Of a stretch of 64,000 nt of DNA, positions 45,994-55,783 are shown in pieces (positions within the stretch are counted from its first letter, which is position 1; each line of letters begins with the position of its first letter). The translations under genes were made by a program, and so were the position numbers. The notes beneath the pieces are model-generated. The model saw nothing but the letters and a program-made list of their open reading frames with translations. It made no database searches and had not been told where the DNA came from. The DNA is from Deltaproteobacteria bacterium (GTDB lineage: Bacteria; Myxococcota_A; Polyangia; Polyangiales; Houyiibacteriaceae). Location of the stretch: positions 52,461-116,460 of the forward strand of contig JAEPMI010000001.1 of the NCBI GenBank assembly GCA_017644045.1. The letters are read 5' to 3'.

Positions 45994-46800
45994 CTACTCC
46001 ATCGCGGCGAGCGCACTCGCGGAGGGGCGACCGACCTTCGCCTCGAGCACCACGATGGGCTCGAGGACCTTCGGCTCGCCCGCGCTGAACCATGCAAAGC
46101 CGGGGCGCATCTCGCCACGATAGGTCCCCGGGAACGCGAAGCTCTCGCTGGTCGCGAGGTCGAGCACCTCGGCGTAGGTGGTCGTGCCGCTGAGGTAGAT
46201 GAGCACCACGAACTCGTGCGCCGCCTCCCAAGCGTAGGGCGCGGTCCCGAGCAGCACGCCATCGGGCAGGACCTCGGCGCTCAGGAAGTGGAGCTCCTCT
46301 TCGCGTCCGTCGAGGAAGAGCTCGACGCCCCCGGAGCCGGTGAGGAAACCGACCGCGAAGAGGTTGGCGCTCACGCCCTCGCCACCGCCGGGCATGCGGA
46401 AGCGGGTACAGAGCAGCGCGTCCGAGAAGCCGGCGCTGCTCCGGGCGGTCGAGAAGGTGTCCATCTCGTCGCGCTCGAAGACCAACGAGTCGCTGTCCGC
46501 GAAGACGGTGCCCGACACCAAGGTCATGTCGTCGGGGAAGGCGTCGAAGCTCGGCTGCCAGAGCAGCGACTCGAAGAGCGCTTCGTCACAGGAGCGGATG
46601 CAGGGCAGGAGTGGGTCGCAGCCGGCGAGCGGATCGTCGCCGAGGTCGGGCTCGCCCGAGTCGGTGTCGACGCGCGCATCGACGGACGCGTCCACCGCGC
46701 CATCGTTCGTCGGCCCGGCGTCGGAGCCGCCGCCGAAGTCGCTCGTGTCGGGCAGGCAGGCCGCCAGACCGATGAGCGCGAGCCACGCACCCCGCGTCAT
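45994..46800 (-). CDS. Lipoprotein of unknown function, 268 aa
   Basis: Signal peptide with lipobox GLAAC, a linker rich in Asp and Gly, then a globular domain from about residue 55 beginning CDPLLPCIRSCDEALF. The later part is beta-rich (DSLVFERDEMDTFSTARSSAGF, LFAVGFLTGSGGVELFLDG), as in concanavalin/lectin-like beta sandwiches; that is inference from pattern only. The start overlaps the stop of the UPF0270 gene by 4 bp (ATGA), so the two are co-translated. Confidence 0.72.
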   Translation of the reverse strand: MTRGAWLALIGLAACLPDTSDFGGGSDAGPTNDGAVDASVDARVDTDSGEPDLGDDPLAGCDPLLPCIRSCDEALFESLLWQPSFDAFPDDMTLVSGTVFADSDSLVFERDEMDTFSTARSSAGFSDALLCTRFRMPGGGEGVSANLFAVGFLTGSGGVELFLDGREEELHFLSAEVLPDGVLLGTAPYAWEAAHEFVVLIYLSGTTTYAEVLDLATSESFAFPGTYRGEMRPGFAWFSAGEPKVLEPIVVLEAKVGRPSASALAAME

Positions 46801-47006
46801 CGCTCCTCGCGAACGATGGAGCAGGTCTCGGTCTCGCCGTCGAAGACCACGTGCGCCTTCCCGGACCGGAGCTGCCGGATCACCGTCGCCCGCTTCTCCT
46901 CCAGGCTCGGCTCTCCATGGCCGTAGTCGGTGCCCTCGCGCAGGATGAAGTCGTCGATCACCCCGAGCAGGGCCTCGCGGCTCAGCCGATCCATTGGAAT
47001 CCGCAT
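46797..47006 (-). CDS. yheU: UPF0270 (YheU) family protein, 69 aa
   Basis: A small cytoplasmic protein with the family core: IPMDRLSREALLGVIDDF, ILREGTDYGHGEPSLEEK, VIRQLRSGKAHVVFD (short segments). Length and spacing match E. coli YheU, whose role is unknown. It is the first gene of a two-gene operon with a lipoprotein. A TATGGT box ends 6 nt before the ATG at 47006. Confidence 0.88.
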   Translation of the reverse strand: MRIPMDRLSREALLGVIDDFILREGTDYGHGEPSLEEKRATVIRQLRSGKAHVVFDGETETCSIVREER

Positions 47007-47012
47007 GAGCGA

Positions 47013-47018
47013 ACCATA
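47013..47018 (-). promoter_or_regulatory. TATGGT box 6 nt before an ATG
   Basis: Minus-strand box for the UPF0270 operon. GTGAGC lies 17 bp further upstream (complement of 47036-47041) as a weak -35. Confidence 0.5.
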
Positions 47019-47037
47019 GCGCGGGGGTGCGGCACGC

Positions 47038-47454
47038 TCACCCGGACTCGAGGAGTCGCTGCCTCAGGCTGGCCATCGCCTCGACCCATTCCTCGGTGAT
47101 CCCTGGCTCCAGCCCCTCGAGCGCTTCGAACCCTTTCCGAAGCGACGAGCCCTGCGCGATGCCTCCCACGAGCTCGGCCAGGTGGGCCGCTTCCGCCGAC
47201 GAAGGCTCCCACTCGTGCTCCGCCACCAGGTCCTCGTGCCAGGACCCGACATCCGGGGTGGGCCGCCCGAGGGCGGTCGAGGCGAGCACCGCGGCCGCCA
47301 GCACGAAGAAGCAGTCGTCGACCGACGCGACGCCGGGGTCGACCCCCCGAACCTCCTCCATCATCCAGTCGAACCCCTGGCTGCGAACCGACGAGCCGAA
47401 ATGGTGGAGGTGCCTCGACTCGAAAGGCCAGACCCCATGCACACGCAGTCGCAC
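47038..47454 (-). CDS. Hypothetical protein, 138 aa
   Basis: Not recognised. It is a soluble acidic protein, mostly helical, with HHFGSSVRSQGFDWMMEEV near the start and many Glu/Ala/Leu after residue 65. The GTG start at 47454 is supported by TAGGCT 6 nt upstream. It is followed 31 bp later by the UPF0270 gene, which has its own box, so they may be separate units. It is divergent from the ECF sigma gene. Confidence 0.6.
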   Translation of the reverse strand: MRLRVHGVWPFESRHLHHFGSSVRSQGFDWMMEEVRGVDPGVASVDDCFFVLAAAVLASTALGRPTPDVGSWHEDLVAEHEWEPSSAEAAHLAELVGGIAQGSSLRKGFEALEGLEPGITEEWVEAMASLRQRLLESG

Positions 47455-47460
47455 GACCGC

Positions 47461-47466
47461 AGCCTA
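47461..47466 (-). promoter_or_regulatory. TAGGCT box 6 nt before a GTG
   Basis: On the minus strand the box ends 6 nt before the GTG at 47454. TTAGCG at 17 bp further upstream is only a weak -35. Confidence 0.4.
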
Positions 47467-47584
47467 GCCCCAACGCGCGAACGCGCTAACCACTGACGAT
47501 CACGTCGCTTTCGTCCCACGACATTTTTGTGGGCCGTCCTGAGCCACTCGTCCGCTCTCGAGGTACTCACGATCGACCGGTCTG

Positions 47585-48223
47585 ATGGCGAGCAGCAGCA
47601 CAGCGGAGGCCTCCGTGGAGATGGACCTCGACGAGGTTCCCGAGGGTCGAGAGATGAGCGACGCGGATCTGGTGCGATCCGCGCGGGAGGGGGAGTCATG
47701 GGCACTCGAGGCGCTCTACAAGCGACACGCACGCATGGTGAACGGCATGGCGTGGCGGCTCATGCCTCACGATCCGGAGGTCGAGGACCTCGTGCAGGAC
47801 GTCTTCATCCTGGCGTTCGACCGACTCTCGCGACTCGAGAACCCGGGAGCCTTCCGGTCGTGGATCGGGGGTATCACCATCCGACAGGCCCACAAGAAGC
47901 TCCGCCGGCGGGGGCTGCGGCAGCGACTGGGCCTGGCGCGCTCGGAGGCAGTGGACCTGGATCGGCTGATCTCCCCGTCGACCCCACCCGACGCAGCCGC
48001 CGAGCTGCGGGCGGTCTACGGCATCGTGGACCAACTCCCCGCGCAGGAGCGGGTGGCCCTCATCCTTCGGCGGGTCGAGGCGCTCCCACTCGGCGAGATC
48101 GCAGAGCAGATGGGCATCTCGCTCGCGACCGTCAAACGCCGGCTCAGCGCGGCGGAGACACGGCTCCAAGAGAATCTCGCGCGCGTTCCGCGCCACTCGG
48201 CCAAGGGAGGCCGGTATGACTGA
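47585..48223 (+). CDS. ECF-type RNA polymerase sigma factor, 212 aa
   Basis: Region 2 is seen in ALYKRHARMVNGMAWRL and EVEDLVQDVFILAFDRL; region 4 in LPAQERVALILRRVEALPLGEIAEQ and MGISLATVKRRLSAAETRL (segments). It should recruit RNA polymerase to a small regulon. The N-terminus may be longer than usual; an internal ATG at 47654 (MSDADLVRSARE) is a more typical ECF start and has a purine-rich site before it. It overlaps the next gene, a FecR-type membrane protein, by 8 bp, which makes that protein its probable anti-sigma or signal partner. Confidence 0.93.
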   Translation: MASSSTAEASVEMDLDEVPEGREMSDADLVRSAREGESWALEALYKRHARMVNGMAWRLMPHDPEVEDLVQDVFILAFDRLSRLENPGAFRSWIGGITIRQAHKKLRRRGLRQRLGLARSEAVDLDRLISPSTPPDAAAELRAVYGIVDQLPAQERVALILRRVEALPLGEIAEQMGISLATVKRRLSAAETRLQENLARVPRHSAKGGRYD

Positions 48224-49202
48224 ACCCCGATCACTCGCCGAGCACCTGCCGCGTCCGATGGACGACATCGCGGAGCGGAAGCAGTGGGCACAGATCCGCG
48301 AGCGCCGCGCGGCGAAGCGCCGCAAGCGCTGGGCACTCCTCGCGCTCGGCCTCGCCGCGACCGCCGCCCTCCTGGTCGCCATCCCCTGGCACGGCGACGA
48401 TGCCCTCGCCGCGGGCGACGTGCTCGCCGCCACCGAGACCGCGACGACCGTCCAGCTCGCCGACGGCACCGAGATCCTCATGGAGGCCGCCACCGCCCTC
48501 GAGGCCGAAGCGGCCGAACCCACCGAGGTCCGTCTGGGGCTCCGCAGCGGTCGCGCGCGCTTCGACGTCGCGCACGATCCGAGCCGGGCGTTCCGAGTGA
48601 TGGCCGACAACGTCGCCGTGCGAGTGGTCGGCACCCGCTTCTGGGTCGGCCGCGATGGCGACGCGATCGAAGTCATCGTCGAGCGAGGCGCCGTCGAGGT
48701 ACGCGACCCGGAAGGGAACCGGGTGCTCCACGCCGGCGACCGCTATCGAAGCGACGAGCCGCCGGAAGCCCCAGAGGCGGAGGCCGAGACCCCGGAGACC
48801 CTCGAGCCCGAGGTCGAAGCGGAGCGCTCCGCGCCGCGCGTGCCGGCTGCGTCGGTCCTCTTCGCTCGCGCGCGTGAGGCACACCAGGCGGGCAACGATC
48901 AGGAGGCCGCGGAGCAGTACGCCGCGCTCCTGCGGCACCATCGCCGCGACTCGCGAGCCGGTGTCGCCGCCCTCGCGCTGGGCCGACTCCGACTCGATCT
49001 GGGACAACCCGCGCGCGCCATCGCGCCGCTTCGGATCGCCGCGCGCAGCGGGCCCAATCGAGCCGACGCGCTGGCCCGCTTGGTCGAGGCCTACGACGCG
49101 TCCGGGCGCAGCGCGGACTGCCGTCGCGCGCGAGAGCAGTACCTCGAACGCTATCCGGAGGGTGTGCATCGCGCGGCAGTCGTGCGACGTTGCGCTCCAT
49201 GA
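48216..49202 (+). CDS. FecR-like membrane protein with TPR tail, 328 aa
   Basis: A cytoplasmic N-terminus of about 37 residues (rich in Arg/Lys) is followed by one membrane helix (WALLALGLAATAALLVAI) and a periplasmic FecR-like beta domain (TATTVQLADGTEILMEAATAL, RARFDVAHDP, VRVVGTRFWVG). After a Pro/Glu linker come TPR-like helices (AREAHQAGNDQEAAEQYAALL). FecR proteins pass envelope signals to an ECF sigma factor, and the gene overlap with the sigma gene supports that. The TPR tail is a common myxobacterial addition and probably binds a periplasmic partner. Confidence 0.85.
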   Translation: MTEPRSLAEHLPRPMDDIAERKQWAQIRERRAAKRRKRWALLALGLAATAALLVAIPWHGDDALAAGDVLAATETATTVQLADGTEILMEAATALEAEAAEPTEVRLGLRSGRARFDVAHDPSRAFRVMADNVAVRVVGTRFWVGRDGDAIEVIVERGAVEVRDPEGNRVLHAGDRYRSDEPPEAPEAEAETPETLEPEVEAERSAPRVPAASVLFARAREAHQAGNDQEAAEQYAALLRHHRRDSRAGVAALALGRLRLDLGQPARAIAPLRIAARSGPNRADALARLVEAYDASGRSADCRRAREQYLERYPEGVHRAAVVRRCAP

Positions 49203-50182
49203 TTCGCGGGGTCGCCCTGCTCCTCACGGTGCTCACGCTCGTGCCGTCGGCGCGCGCGGACGAGCCGAAGCGCGTCGCGCTCGCGCTTCACGGAGAGTGG
49301 GACGACCCGACGCGCGTCGGCGTCCGAGCCGATCTGGCGGCGAACGTGCGGCACGAAGGCTTCGAGCTCGTGCACATGGCCGACGGCGCCGCGGGCATCC
49401 TCGCCACGGTGCACGTCGACGCACCGGCCGCCGATCGGGTCACGATTCGCATCGTCGACGACGTCACCGGCAAAGAGGTGAAGCGCGAGGTCGCGCTCAG
49501 CGGCGTGCCGCGCGACACCTGGCCCGTGGTGATCGCGACCAGCGCCGACGAGCTGCTTCGGGCGAGCTGGGCCGAGCTGACGTTGGACCATGCGCCCGAG
49601 GCACCGGCGGTCGTCGCCGCGACGCTCGAGCGACACCTGACGCCCGAACGGGTGACGGAGCGCGCTCCTCCGGCGCGCTGGCGACTGCTCGCGCGCGGCG
49701 GTGGCGAGGGATACACCGGTGGCGACATCCACCTGGGAGGCGACCTGGTGTTCCAGCTCCGGCTCGGCGAGTCACGGCTCTCGCTCGAGCTCGCGGCCGG
49801 TGGACGGCGCGCGCCGAGCCGCCGCAGCGAACGTGGCGACGTGTGGTCGGTCTCGGCCGGCGGCGAAGCCGGTCTGGCGATCGAGCTGCTGCGTGCGCAT
49901 CGGACGGTGCACCTCGATCTGGCGCTCGGCCTCCGGACGGCGTGGGTCGGCTACCGGGCCGAGGCGAACGAGGGTTCCTCGGCCACGGATGGGAGCGGCC
50001 TCTTGGTCTCGACCAAGCTCTCGCTGCGCTGGGGCCTCTCGCTCGGCCCGCTGCTCTTGATGGTGGACCTCGGCATCGGCGCACCGATCGCCGGCGTCGA
50101 GGCGCGCGACGACAGCTCCGCGATCACCGGCGCGACGGGCCTCGGGTTCCACGGCGGCCTCATGGTGGGGTGGGAGCGGTGA
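49199..50182 (+). CDS. Exported beta-rich protein of the sigma operon, 327 aa
   Basis: The ATG at 49199 overlaps the FecR stop by 4 bp and gives a signal peptide ending PSARADE. The N-terminal half (25-145) is a mixed domain with a TIRIVDDVTGKEVKRE segment. The second half has amphipathic strands (GDLVFQLRLGESRLSLELAAG, TVHLDLALGLRTAWVGY) like an outer-membrane barrel, ending in GGLMVGWER. It may be the outer-membrane or periplasmic input of the sigma-FecR pair. This role is inferred from the four-gene overlap only. Confidence 0.7.
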   Translation: MIRGVALLLTVLTLVPSARADEPKRVALALHGEWDDPTRVGVRADLAANVRHEGFELVHMADGAAGILATVHVDAPAADRVTIRIVDDVTGKEVKREVALSGVPRDTWPVVIATSADELLRASWAELTLDHAPEAPAVVAATLERHLTPERVTERAPPARWRLLARGGGEGYTGGDIHLGGDLVFQLRLGESRLSLELAAGGRRAPSRRSERGDVWSVSAGGEAGLAIELLRAHRTVHLDLALGLRTAWVGYRAEANEGSSATDGSGLLVSTKLSLRWGLSLGPLLLMVDLGIGAPIAGVEARDDSSAITGATGLGFHGGLMVGWER

Positions 50183-51330
50183 AGCGGGCGCTGCTGCTCC
50201 TTCTCGTGGTCGGCTGCGTCGATGGCGTCAGCGTCCTCGGCCCGACCGAGGGCGACGTGCTCCAGGGCGGCCGACTGCTCAGCTGCGGCTCGGGACACAG
50301 CTGCGTCATCGCCGGCGGCAACCTCCAGTGCTGGGGCGGCAACGGAGACTACGAGCTCGCGCAGCCCGAATCGCGCCCGTCCACGACCCCCGTGGGCATC
50401 GGCGGCGAGTGGACGGACGTGGCAGCCGGCTATCGCTACACCTGCGGCATCAGCGACTCGGTCGTCCACTGCTGGGGCAGCGGCGCGGACGGCCGGCTCG
50501 GCGACGGGCGCACCGCCTCGAGCGCAGACGTCTCGCCCGTCGCGCTGCCCGCGCCCGCAGTCCAGATCGCGGCCCACTTCGACCACAGCTGTGTCATCAC
50601 CGACGATGGCGCGCTCCACTGCTGGGGCAACAACGAAGAAGGTCAGCTCACGGTGGCCGGCAGCACGAGCGAGCCGCGTCCCGTCGCCGTCGCGCCGGAG
50701 CTCCGCTTCCAGACCGTGGGACTCGGCCAGGGGCACACCTGCGCCATCCAGACCACGGGCGCGCTCCTCTGCTGGGGGCGGAACACCACCGGCCAGCTCG
50801 GCCAGGGCGAGGGCGCACCGGTTCGCATCACCACCCCGAGCGCGGTCGGCACCGACACCGACTGGGACGCGCTCGCGGTCGGTCAGGATCAGGCGCTCGC
50901 GATCCGCCTCGACGGGACGCTCTGGGCGTTCGGCCTCGACGGCAACGATCTCGAGGTCGGCTCGCTCGGTCTCCCCGGTATCGGCGTCTACACGACTCCG
51001 GTCCAGGTGGGCGACGCCGACAACTGGCGGCTGGTCGCGACCGACACGTTCCACAGCTGCGGCATCCGCGGCGCCGGTGAGCTCTGGTGCTGGGGGCAGA
51101 ACGCCGACGGGCAGCTCGCCCTCGCCGACCGCGAGCCGCGCGATCTGCCGACGCGTGTAGGTACGCGCGACGACTGGGAAGCCGTGGCCGTGAGCCGCTT
51201 CCACACCTGCGCGCTCCGCCGCGACGGAACGGTCTGGTGTGCCGGCGCCAACTGGAACGGCCAGCTCGGCCAGGGTGACTTCGAAGCCCGCGACGAGCTG
51301 ACGCCCGTGCTCGCGGCGCCGATCGACTGA
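50179..51330 (+). CDS. Lipoprotein with RCC1 repeats, 383 aa
   Basis: GTG start overlaps the previous stop by 4 bp; lipobox LVVGC. The rest is about seven RCC1-type blades, each with an HSC/HTC Cys and a CWGxNxxGQL phrase (CWGNNEEGQL, CWGRNTTGQLGQG, CWGQNADGQL, CAGANWNGQLGQG). The paired Cys in each blade suggest disulfides in an exported propeller. It is the last gene of the sigma-FecR-beta protein operon. RCC1-like propellers bind proteins or ligands; no enzyme activity is implied. Confidence 0.85.
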   Translation: MKRALLLLLVVGCVDGVSVLGPTEGDVLQGGRLLSCGSGHSCVIAGGNLQCWGGNGDYELAQPESRPSTTPVGIGGEWTDVAAGYRYTCGISDSVVHCWGSGADGRLGDGRTASSADVSPVALPAPAVQIAAHFDHSCVITDDGALHCWGNNEEGQLTVAGSTSEPRPVAVAPELRFQTVGLGQGHTCAIQTTGALLCWGRNTTGQLGQGEGAPVRITTPSAVGTDTDWDALAVGQDQALAIRLDGTLWAFGLDGNDLEVGSLGLPGIGVYTTPVQVGDADNWRLVATDTFHSCGIRGAGELWCWGQNADGQLALADREPRDLPTRVGTRDDWEAVAVSRFHTCALRRDGTVWCAGANWNGQLGQGDFEARDELTPVLAAPID

Positions 51331-51367
51331 CCCGTTCCGCGATGTCGACCGGGCGCCACGATCGACA

Positions 51368-51397
51368 CGGCCGCCGCGCATCATTGCGCGACGGCCG
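51368..51397. terminator. Long hairpin between convergent genes
   Basis: Bases 51368-51380 pair with 51385-51397 around a TCAT loop, with twelve of thirteen pairs. It lies between the RCC1 gene (ends 51330) and the convergent DUF1552 gene (ends 51455). No U-tract follows on either side. Confidence 0.55.
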
Positions 51398-51454
51398 GCC
51401 GAGCGGAGGTCGATGTGTGTGTGGGGTGACCTACGCGTGCATCGCTGGGTCGAG

Positions 51455-52945
51455 CTAGGCGAGCAGCTCCGTCATCGGCCCCTCGTTCACGCTTCGGAGA
51501 CCGAAGCTGTCGATGCCGATGCCCATCGCGTTCGCGATGGTCCGCCAGAAGTCGTTGTTGGAGCGCGCGAGGCTGTTGTACTGGTTGGCGTCGCTCCGGG
51601 CGATCACGCGAGAGGTGTCGGCGCGCCCGTCGACCAGACGATGGCGCGGATAGACGACCGCGTGGTTGGTCCGGAAGTAACCCTGCGCGTCGCCGATGAT
51701 GTGCCACGGGTAGTCGTGGTTCCGGTGCCAGCCGTCGCCGAGCTGACCGCAGTAGATCACCAGCGTGTTGTCGAGGAGGGTCGTGCCGCCCCCGTCGTCG
51801 CGCGACTCGAGCTCGGTGAGGAGGTTCGCCAGGACCTCCATCTTGATGCGCTCGAAGTCGGTGATCTGCCGGAGCAGCGTCGCGTTCGGCGGGAAGCCCT
51901 TGCTCGCGAGGTGGACCAGGTCCTCGTGCCAGTCGCCGCTGAAGCCGAACATGGCGCCGGGCGGCTGATGCATGCGGATGGTGACGACCCGCGTCTGGTC
52001 GGCGTGGAGCGCGGCCGCGGCGAGCTTCGGCATCCACTCGGCGGTGGTCTGCCAGGTGCCGACGTCGCCGCCCCTGCCGGACCAGGCGTCCGCCACGACA
52101 CCGCGCTCGGGCACGTCGATGGTGGCCGGTCCACCCGGCGACGTGACGGGGCCGCCGCCGGAGAGCGACTGACGATCGTACATGTCGCGGAGCTGCTCCT
52201 GGTAGCGACCGATCGTCACGCCGGAGGCGCGACCGTCGAGGTTCGAGACCAGCCGGGTGGTCTGCTCCATGACGAGCGCGTCGATCGCCGCGCGGCGCTG
52301 CTGCGGCCGGTCGTCCATCACCGGGGGCGGGTCCCCGGGGTCGCTGGGCGCCGGCGGCGTGTACATGCTGAAGACCCGGTCCCACGCCCGCGTCGGGTCG
52401 GAGAGGAAGGGCACCTTGCGGCCGCCGGCGGTGTAGGTGCCGCCGTCCGTGTGCTGGTAGGAGGTCGAGTGCACGACGGCCAGCTCGAGCGACGAGAGCG
52501 GTCGAGGGGTGCTCGCCGCGAGCTGGCCCGCGATGAACTGATCGATCGAGATCGCCCCCGCCGCGTAGGCCGCCGAGCGGTGCGCGCCGGTGAGGCAGGC
52601 GGTCTGCCCATGAGCGTGTGCGTTGCCGGGGCTGATCGGGTCGCTGTAGTTGCAGGGCACGTCGATGCCGTGGACCGCGGTCATGCGCGACTTCCAGGGC
52701 GCCAGCGGCGCGAAGGGCTCGGCGAGCTGCCAGCCGGCGCCGGCGGTGAAGGGCGAGTCGCCGTCCATGCCGCGGTTCAGCCGGTAGCGGCAGAGCCCGG
52801 TCACGTCGTGGAAGAAGATGATCCGCAGCGGGCGAGTGGTCTGCGCCTTGGCCTTGGGGATGACGCCACCGGCGTGGAGCGCGGTGATGGCGGCCCCGGC
52901 GCCGAGGGTCTCGAGGAAGGTTCGTCGGTTGGTCTTGGTGGTCAT
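51455..52945 (-). CDS. DUF1552 family protein with Tat signal, second copy, 496 aa
   Basis: The ATG at 52945 has GAGAG just upstream; a GTG at 52957 overlapping the previous stop is also possible. NRRTFLETLGAGAAI is a twin-Arg signal ending in AKAQ. The body has family features: IIFFHDVTGLCRYR, AHAHGQTACLTGAH, SLELAVVHSTS, LLDNTLVIYCGQLGDGWH and WHIIGDAQGYF. It differs strongly from the copy at 34789, so this is not a recent duplication. It works with the DUF1592 protein upstream; the reaction is unknown. Confidence 0.85.
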   Translation of the reverse strand: MTTKTNRRTFLETLGAGAAITALHAGGVIPKAKAQTTRPLRIIFFHDVTGLCRYRLNRGMDGDSPFTAGAGWQLAEPFAPLAPWKSRMTAVHGIDVPCNYSDPISPGNAHAHGQTACLTGAHRSAAYAAGAISIDQFIAGQLAASTPRPLSSLELAVVHSTSYQHTDGGTYTAGGRKVPFLSDPTRAWDRVFSMYTPPAPSDPGDPPPVMDDRPQQRRAAIDALVMEQTTRLVSNLDGRASGVTIGRYQEQLRDMYDRQSLSGGGPVTSPGGPATIDVPERGVVADAWSGRGGDVGTWQTTAEWMPKLAAAALHADQTRVVTIRMHQPPGAMFGFSGDWHEDLVHLASKGFPPNATLLRQITDFERIKMEVLANLLTELESRDDGGGTTLLDNTLVIYCGQLGDGWHRNHDYPWHIIGDAQGYFRTNHAVVYPRHRLVDGRADTSRVIARSDANQYNSLARSNNDFWRTIANAMGIGIDSFGLRSVNEGPMTELLA

Positions 52946-52953
52946 GGTGTCTC

Positions 52954-54585
52954 TCACTCGGCAGGGGCGAATCGGAAGGCGTCGCTGCTGGCGACCGCGC
53001 GCAGGGCACCACGCAGGTCACCGTCCTCGGCGAGGGCGCTGGCGACCTCGGCGATGTGGCACTGGTCGTCGATCTCGGTGTTGCGCGAGAGCGCGTAGCG
53101 GAAGAAGTGCGTCGAGAGGCACTGCTCGACCCGGAGGTCACCCTCGAGCGCGTCGACCAGGCCGATGGCGTCGGTGAAGTCCAGGCCGGACACCGAACCG
53201 CTGGAGTCGACCGGCTGGCCATACTCCGTCTCGCGGTAGCGGCCGACCGCGTCGTAGCGCTCGAACGCGAAGCCGATGCCGTCGATCGCGTCGTGGCAGA
53301 CGCCGCAGGTGCCGGAGGTGTGCTGCTCCTCGAGGCGCTCGCGGGTGGTGCGCGGCTCGCTGTCGACCTCGGGCGGCTCGAGGGCCTCGTCGGGGAACGA
53401 GAGCGGCGCGCAGAGCACTCGCCGGAGGACGAGCACGCCGCGGAAGATCGGCGAGTGGGCCGCGCCGTGGCTCGTCGACGCGAGCACGGAAGGTTGGGTC
53501 AGGATGCCGGAGCGCTCCGCTTCCGGCAGCTCCACCGGAACCAGCGTGTCGCTGCCCGGCGCATCGACGCCGAAGTAGGGCGCGAGGCGGTCGTTCACGA
53601 ACGCATCACGGCTCGAGAAGAGGTAGTCGATGTCGCCCTCCTCCCAGAAGGCGTGGCGCACGTAGGCCCGATAGGACGCCTGCAGCTCCGCGCGGAGCTC
53701 GTCGTCGTCGAGCTCGGGGAACTCGGAGGCCCGCGCGAGCTCGAGCTGCTCCTGCTGGAGCCACTGCGAGAAGAAGTCGTCGACGACCTGCTTGGTCTGG
53801 TCGCTGGCGAGCAACCGCTCGAGCTGCGCCTCGTAGCCGCTCTCGGTGCCGAGGTCGCCGCTCTCGGCGGCGGCGATGAGCTCCGCGTCCGGCGGCTCGT
53901 TCCAGAGGAAGTAGGAGAGCCGCGCCGCCAGCTCGTAGCCGTGGAGCGCGACCATGCCGCGCGGAGCGTCACCGCGGGGGTCGCCGATCTCCGGCAGGTA
54001 GAGGTAGTCCGGCATCTGCAGGAGCGCCTCGAGGAACATCGTGACCGCCTCGGTGGGGTCGGCCTCCGCGGCCTGCGTCGTGATGAACGACTCGAAGCGC
54101 GTGAGCTCCTCGTCGACCAGGGGCCGGCGGAACGCCCGCTCGGCGCTCTGGATGGCGACCTCCACCGCGCACTCGGCCGTGGTCAGCCCGCAGGGCATCC
54201 ACCCGGGCGAGGCGACGGCGGCCTGGGCGACGTTGCGGGCGGCGAGCTGGTAGCTCTCCACGACCAGCTCGGTGATCGAGGCGTTGGCCACGTCGTTCAC
54301 GTAGGTGTGGTCCGGAATCGGCTCGACCAGTCCGAGGCTGGGGAGCTCGAGTCCAGGGAACACGACCGCGAGCGACCGGCGATACTGCTCGTTCGTGAGT
54401 CGTCGGGCCGGGTTGGTCCCCGCGGTGAACTCGTCCGGAGCGCAGGTCCGGATCTCCACGATCGGTCGCGAGGTGTCCGGACCACCCGGACCGACCCCGG
54501 GCGGCGTGTTGGAGGGGCTTCCGATCTCCCCGGAGCACCCGACGAGGGCGATCGCGAGCAGGAGGCTTCGAGTGGGCGTCGGCAT
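52954..54585 (-). CDS. DUF1592 family haem-c lipoprotein, second copy, 543 aa
   Basis: The ATG at 54585 gives MPTPTRSLLLAIALVGC (lipobox). Domain order is the same as at 33164: RRLTNEQYRRSLAVVFPG, AERAFRRPLVDEEL, AARLSYFLWNEPPDAELI, SHGAAHSPIFRGVLVLRRVL and a DUF1585-like end with RYALSRNTE and ASSDAFR. CGVCH gives the haem-c site, followed by DAIDGIGFAFE. A TACCCA box lies 5 nt before the start. Coupled to the DUF1552 gene downstream. Confidence 0.87.
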   Translation of the reverse strand: MPTPTRSLLLAIALVGCSGEIGSPSNTPPGVGPGGPDTSRPIVEIRTCAPDEFTAGTNPARRLTNEQYRRSLAVVFPGLELPSLGLVEPIPDHTYVNDVANASITELVVESYQLAARNVAQAAVASPGWMPCGLTTAECAVEVAIQSAERAFRRPLVDEELTRFESFITTQAAEADPTEAVTMFLEALLQMPDYLYLPEIGDPRGDAPRGMVALHGYELAARLSYFLWNEPPDAELIAAAESGDLGTESGYEAQLERLLASDQTKQVVDDFFSQWLQQEQLELARASEFPELDDDELRAELQASYRAYVRHAFWEEGDIDYLFSSRDAFVNDRLAPYFGVDAPGSDTLVPVELPEAERSGILTQPSVLASTSHGAAHSPIFRGVLVLRRVLCAPLSFPDEALEPPEVDSEPRTTRERLEEQHTSGTCGVCHDAIDGIGFAFERYDAVGRYRETEYGQPVDSSGSVSGLDFTDAIGLVDALEGDLRVEQCLSTHFFRYALSRNTEIDDQCHIAEVASALAEDGDLRGALRAVASSDAFRFAPAE

Positions 54586-54709
54586 GGACGTGGGTACCGT
54601 CGGCCCGCGGGGATGGCTCACAGAATCTCGTTTCGGACGCTTTTCCCTGATTTCGCGGGCTGATGGCACCGCCGGCAAGCCACGATTGGCCCGCGTGGGC
54701 AGCTCTGGC

Positions 54710-55779
<1,070 letters not shown>

Positions 55780-55783
<4 letters not shown>

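Noticed and set aside
47515..47533. CCCAC...GTGGG hairpin upstream of the ECF sigma gene
   Set aside because: Only five pairs around a T-rich loop; too weak to call an operator or terminator.
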